A DNA stretch of 8,695 bases from Candidatus Saccharibacteria bacterium UBA3829 (GTDB lineage Bacteria; Patescibacteriota; Saccharimonadia; Saccharimonadales; Saccharimonadaceae). Numbering within the stretch: position 1 is the stretch's first letter; each line of letters starts with the position of its first letter. The stretch is taken from positions 1-8,695 of the forward strand of contig DGIF01000012.1 in NCBI GenBank assembly GCA_002393165.1. The letters run 5' to 3'. Below, one piece after another: positions 7,433 through 8,695 of the stretch. The notes below the pieces were generated by a model. The model worked only from the letters and a program-made list of their open reading frames with translations, did no database searches and was not told the origin of the DNA. The position numbers and the translations under genes are program-made.

Positions 7433-7498
7433 AATCGTAAAAGTATTTCCCACAATATTTTAGGTTACCTCGACACTCTTTGCTCTAAGGTGTTTTTG

Positions 7499-7507
7499 TG
7501 CTATAAT
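7499..7507 (+). promoter_or_regulatory. Extended -10 promoter of tRNA-Leu
   Basis: TGCTATAAT, again a TG-N-TATAAT element, ends 8 bases before the tRNA. The -35 region (TTTGCT at 7479-7484, 17-base spacer) is weak. Transcription would begin only a few bases before the mature 5' end, so the 5' extension for RNase P would be very short. Confidence 0.6.
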
Positions 7508-7515
7508 TATATTAT

Positions 7516-7602
7516 GCCCGCTTGGCGGAACTGGTAGACGCGCTAGCTTCAGGTGCTAGTGGCCGCAAGGCTGTAAGAGTTCAAATCTCTTAGTGGGCAC
7601 CA
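7516..7602 (+). tRNA. tRNA-Leu, anticodon CAG
   Basis: All arms fold. The acceptor GCCCGCT pairs with AGTGGGC (one G-U), followed by A73 and an encoded CCA. The D stem GCG/CGC has three pairs as in class II tRNAs. The anticodon stem CTAGC/GCTAG encloses loop TTCAGGT, giving anticodon CAG for codon CUG. The long variable arm GGCC-GCAA-GGCT marks a class II (Leu/Ser/Tyr) tRNA, and the T arm is AAGAG-TTCAAAT-CTCTT. A73 and the CAG anticodon make it leucine. The CCA end is gene-encoded, so it needs no post-transcriptional addition. It has its own promoter and lies divergent to pgi. Confidence 0.97.
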
Positions 7603-7603
7603 C

Positions 7604-7618
7604 AAGGGGGCCTTTTTT
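7604..7618 (+). terminator. Weak intrinsic terminator after tRNA-Leu
   Basis: AAGG-GGG-CCTT is followed by TTTT (a run of six T in total), starting 2 bases after the CCA. The stem is only 4 pairs and can be extended by GGCAC (7596-7600) pairing with GTGCC (7619-7623), but GGCAC is part of the tRNA 3' end, so that longer form competes with tRNA folding. Confidence 0.4.
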
Positions 7619-7631
7619 GTGCCGTGAATTC

Positions 7632-7660
7632 TTGAAAAAAGCTTAAACGTGATATATAAT
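7632..7660 (+). promoter_or_regulatory. Strong sigma-70-type promoter of arcB
   Basis: TTGAAA (7632-7637), a 17-base spacer and TATAAT (7655-7660): five of six and six of six matches at optimal spacing, the best promoter in the window. The expected start near 7667 gives a leader of about 60 bases, far longer than the other leaders here, leaving room for regulation. Confidence 0.75.
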
Positions 7661-7675
7661 CGAAGAAAGAAAGCA

Positions 7676-7738
7676 ATGGTGAGGCTTTGTAAAAGAGTTC
7701 ATCAAATTAACAAAAGGAAGGTGTTAAATGGATTTTAA
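7676..7738 (+). other. Possible leader mini-ORF before arcB (weakly supported)
   Basis: An ATG at 7676 opens a 20-codon frame ending TAA at 7736-7738, overlapping the arcB start by 11 bases in a different frame. The peptide would be basic, with Arg at positions 3, 7 and 14 (AGG, AGA, AGG) and Lys at 6, 13 and 15. There is no good Shine-Dalgarno, only purine-rich GAAAGAAAG. It could be a leader peptide coupling arginine supply to arcB, or chance. Confidence 0.15.
7715..7721 (+). promoter_or_regulatory. Ribosome binding site of arcB
   Basis: AGGAAGG lies 6 bases before the ATG at 7728 and fixes the arcB start. Confidence 0.75.
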
Positions 7739-8695
7739 AGGGCGAGATTTTCTTAGAATTTTGGACTTTAGCGAGGAAGAGCTACGCTGTATGTTGGATA
7801 CGGCGAAGAAGTTCAAAGATATGAAGCATAATAAGCAAAACCATAAGTATTTTCCGGAAAAAAACATTGCTATTGTGTTTGAAAAGACTTCGACTAGGAC
7901 GCGGTGCGCGTTTGAGGTGGCAGGATATGATCTTGGCATGGGCGTGACTTATCTCGATCCGTCTGGCTCGCAGATGGGACATAAGGAATCGATTGCGGAT
8001 ACGGCGCGTGTCTTGGCGCGATTTTATGATGGCATTGAGTTTCGGGGGTTTAAGCAGGAGGCAGTGGACACGTTGGCGCAGTACTCGGATGTGCCGGTAT
8101 GGAATGGGCTTACGGACTCATGCCACCCGACGCAGGCTTTGGCGGACTTCATGACAATGGAGGAAAGACTTGGGGAACTGAAGGGTAAAACTTTGGCGTT
8201 TGTTGGGGATACACACAACAATGTTTCTAATTCTTTGATGGCGATGAGCGCAAAGATGGGCGTAAACTACATCGCGTGTGGTCCGGCGGCGCTTAAGCCA
8301 TCCGATGAGATAGTGGCAGCATGCGCACCGATTGCAGAGAAGAACGGATGCACGATAACAGTTACTGATGACATTCATGCGCTGGATGGCGTAGCGGATG
8401 CGATTTATGCAGATGTATGGCTGTCACTTGGTGAAGACAAAGAGAAGTGGGGTGAGAGAATCGAGCAACTCAAACCGTATCAAGTAAATATGGAAATGAT
8501 GCGACGAGCGCGTCCGGGGGCGATATTCCTACATTGTTTGCCATCGTTCCACGATACCAATACGACGATTGGGCAGGATATTTTTGAGAGATTTGGTCTT
8601 TCAGAGATGGAAGTGACGAATGAGGTGTTCGAGTCTGAGCAGTCCGTGGTGTTTGATGAGGCCGAGAATCGAATGCATACAATCAAAGCAGTGAT
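7728..8695 (+). CDS. arcB: Ornithine carbamoyltransferase, catabolic type, 3' end cut by the window
   Basis: In the arginine deiminase pathway this cytoplasmic enzyme phosphorolyses citrulline to ornithine and carbamoyl phosphate, which ArcC then turns into ATP. The frame is open from ATG 7728 to the window edge (322 codons plus 2 bases), so probably only about 10 residues are missing. Motifs are KTSTRTR (53-59, carbamoyl phosphate), SGSQMGHKES (79-88), CHPTQALADF (132-141), FVGDTHNNVSNS (158-169), the ornithine loop DVWLSLGE (229-236) and the catalytic HCLPSFHD (269-276). The long SGSQMGHKES and FHDTNTTIG forms resemble catabolic ArcB more than biosynthetic ArgF; carbamate kinase nearby and no arginine-synthesis genes in view support that, though the reaction is reversible and ArgF cannot be wholly excluded. 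The ornithine loop has SLG where SMG is usual. It has its own strong promoter. Confidence 0.95.
   Translation, partial: MDFKGRDFLRILDFSEEELRCMLDTAKKFKDMKHNKQNHKYFPEKNIAIVFEKTSTRTRCAFEVAGYDLGMGVTYLDPSGSQMGHKESIADTARVLARFYDGIEFRGFKQEAVDTLAQYSDVPVWNGLTDSCHPTQALADFMTMEERLGELKGKTLAFVGDTHNNVSNSLMAMSAKMGVNYIACGPAALKPSDEIVAACAPIAEKNGCTITVTDDIHALDGVADAIYADVWLSLGEDKEKWGERIEQLKPYQVNMEMMRRARPGAIFLHCLPSFHDTNTTIGQDIFERFGLSEMEVTNEVFESEQSVVFDEAENRMHTIKAV

Noticed and set aside
7405..7455. A longer Pgi starting at ATG 7455
   Set aside because: It would translate through the TGATATAAT promoter and the GGAGG site; the added residues do not resemble Pgi.
7516..7602. tRNA gene as an attachment site for an integrated element
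   Set aside because: No integrase is in view and no repeat of the tRNA 3' end was seen elsewhere in the window; both flanks are housekeeping or metabolic genes.
7624..7637. Possible ARG box (ArgR/ArcR operator) at GTGAATTCTTGAAA
   Set aside because: It has only a partial match to a half-site and a GAATTC palindrome; no second properly spaced half-site is present.

Overview
The window reads as ordinary housekeeping and arginine-catabolism DNA from a small-genome bacterium. The best guess is a Candidatus Saccharibacteria (TM7) or related Patescibacteria chromosome, at moderate confidence. Three things point there. A secreted protein (3755-4855) has the NNPIGYTVSIA / WGY / TNGTFLIRYVA style with a divergent Flg_new/InlB-B-like repeat that I associate with Saccharibacteria surface proteins. 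Genes of the arginine deiminase pathway, which is known in host-associated Saccharibacteria, are present. Genes are compact and tightly packed. The code is standard: arcC ends in TGA and I see no TGA read through in any recognised gene, which argues against the code-25 Gracilibacteria/Absconditabacteria.

Layout. 1-1230 (+) is the 3' two thirds of ftsH, beginning inside Walker A. 1275-3674 (+) is an M1 aminopeptidase, 44 bases behind ftsH and probably co-transcribed. 3675-3754 holds an imperfect inverted repeat and an extended -10 promoter for a secreted protein of unknown function (3755-4855, +). That gene meets rnhA (4852-5283, -) tail to tail, and the two stop codons overlap in one TTAG. 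Reading leftward on the minus strand, pgi (7404-6253) is coupled to arcC (6253-5315) through TAATG, and rnhA follows 31 bases later with its own probable promoter inside the end of arcC. 7405-7515 is a divergent promoter region between pgi (-) and tRNA-Leu(CAG) (7516-7602, +). After a weak terminator, a strong promoter (TTGAAA-N17-TATAAT) drives arcB, ornithine carbamoyltransferase (7728 to the window end, +), which lacks only its last few residues.

How the genes fit together. ArcB and ArcC are the last two steps of the arginine deiminase pathway: citrulline + Pi gives ornithine + carbamoyl phosphate, then carbamoyl phosphate + ADP gives ATP + CO2 + NH3. They are near one another but on opposite strands and under separate promoters, with pgi (upper glycolysis) in the arcC transcript, so two ATP-related activities share one mRNA. 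No arginine deiminase (arcA) or arginine/ornithine antiporter (arcD) lies in the window; arcA could lie just downstream of arcB. FtsH and the aminopeptidase form a plausible membrane-proteolysis and peptide-recycling pair, useful to an organism that takes amino acids from a host.

No stretch over 300 bases lacks a gene. I see no CRISPR array, transposase, integrase, attachment site or other mobile element. I did not find a convincing new multi-gene system. The most unusual items are the secreted protein, the split arc layout, the possibly leaderless rnhA transcript and the overlapping convergent stop codons.
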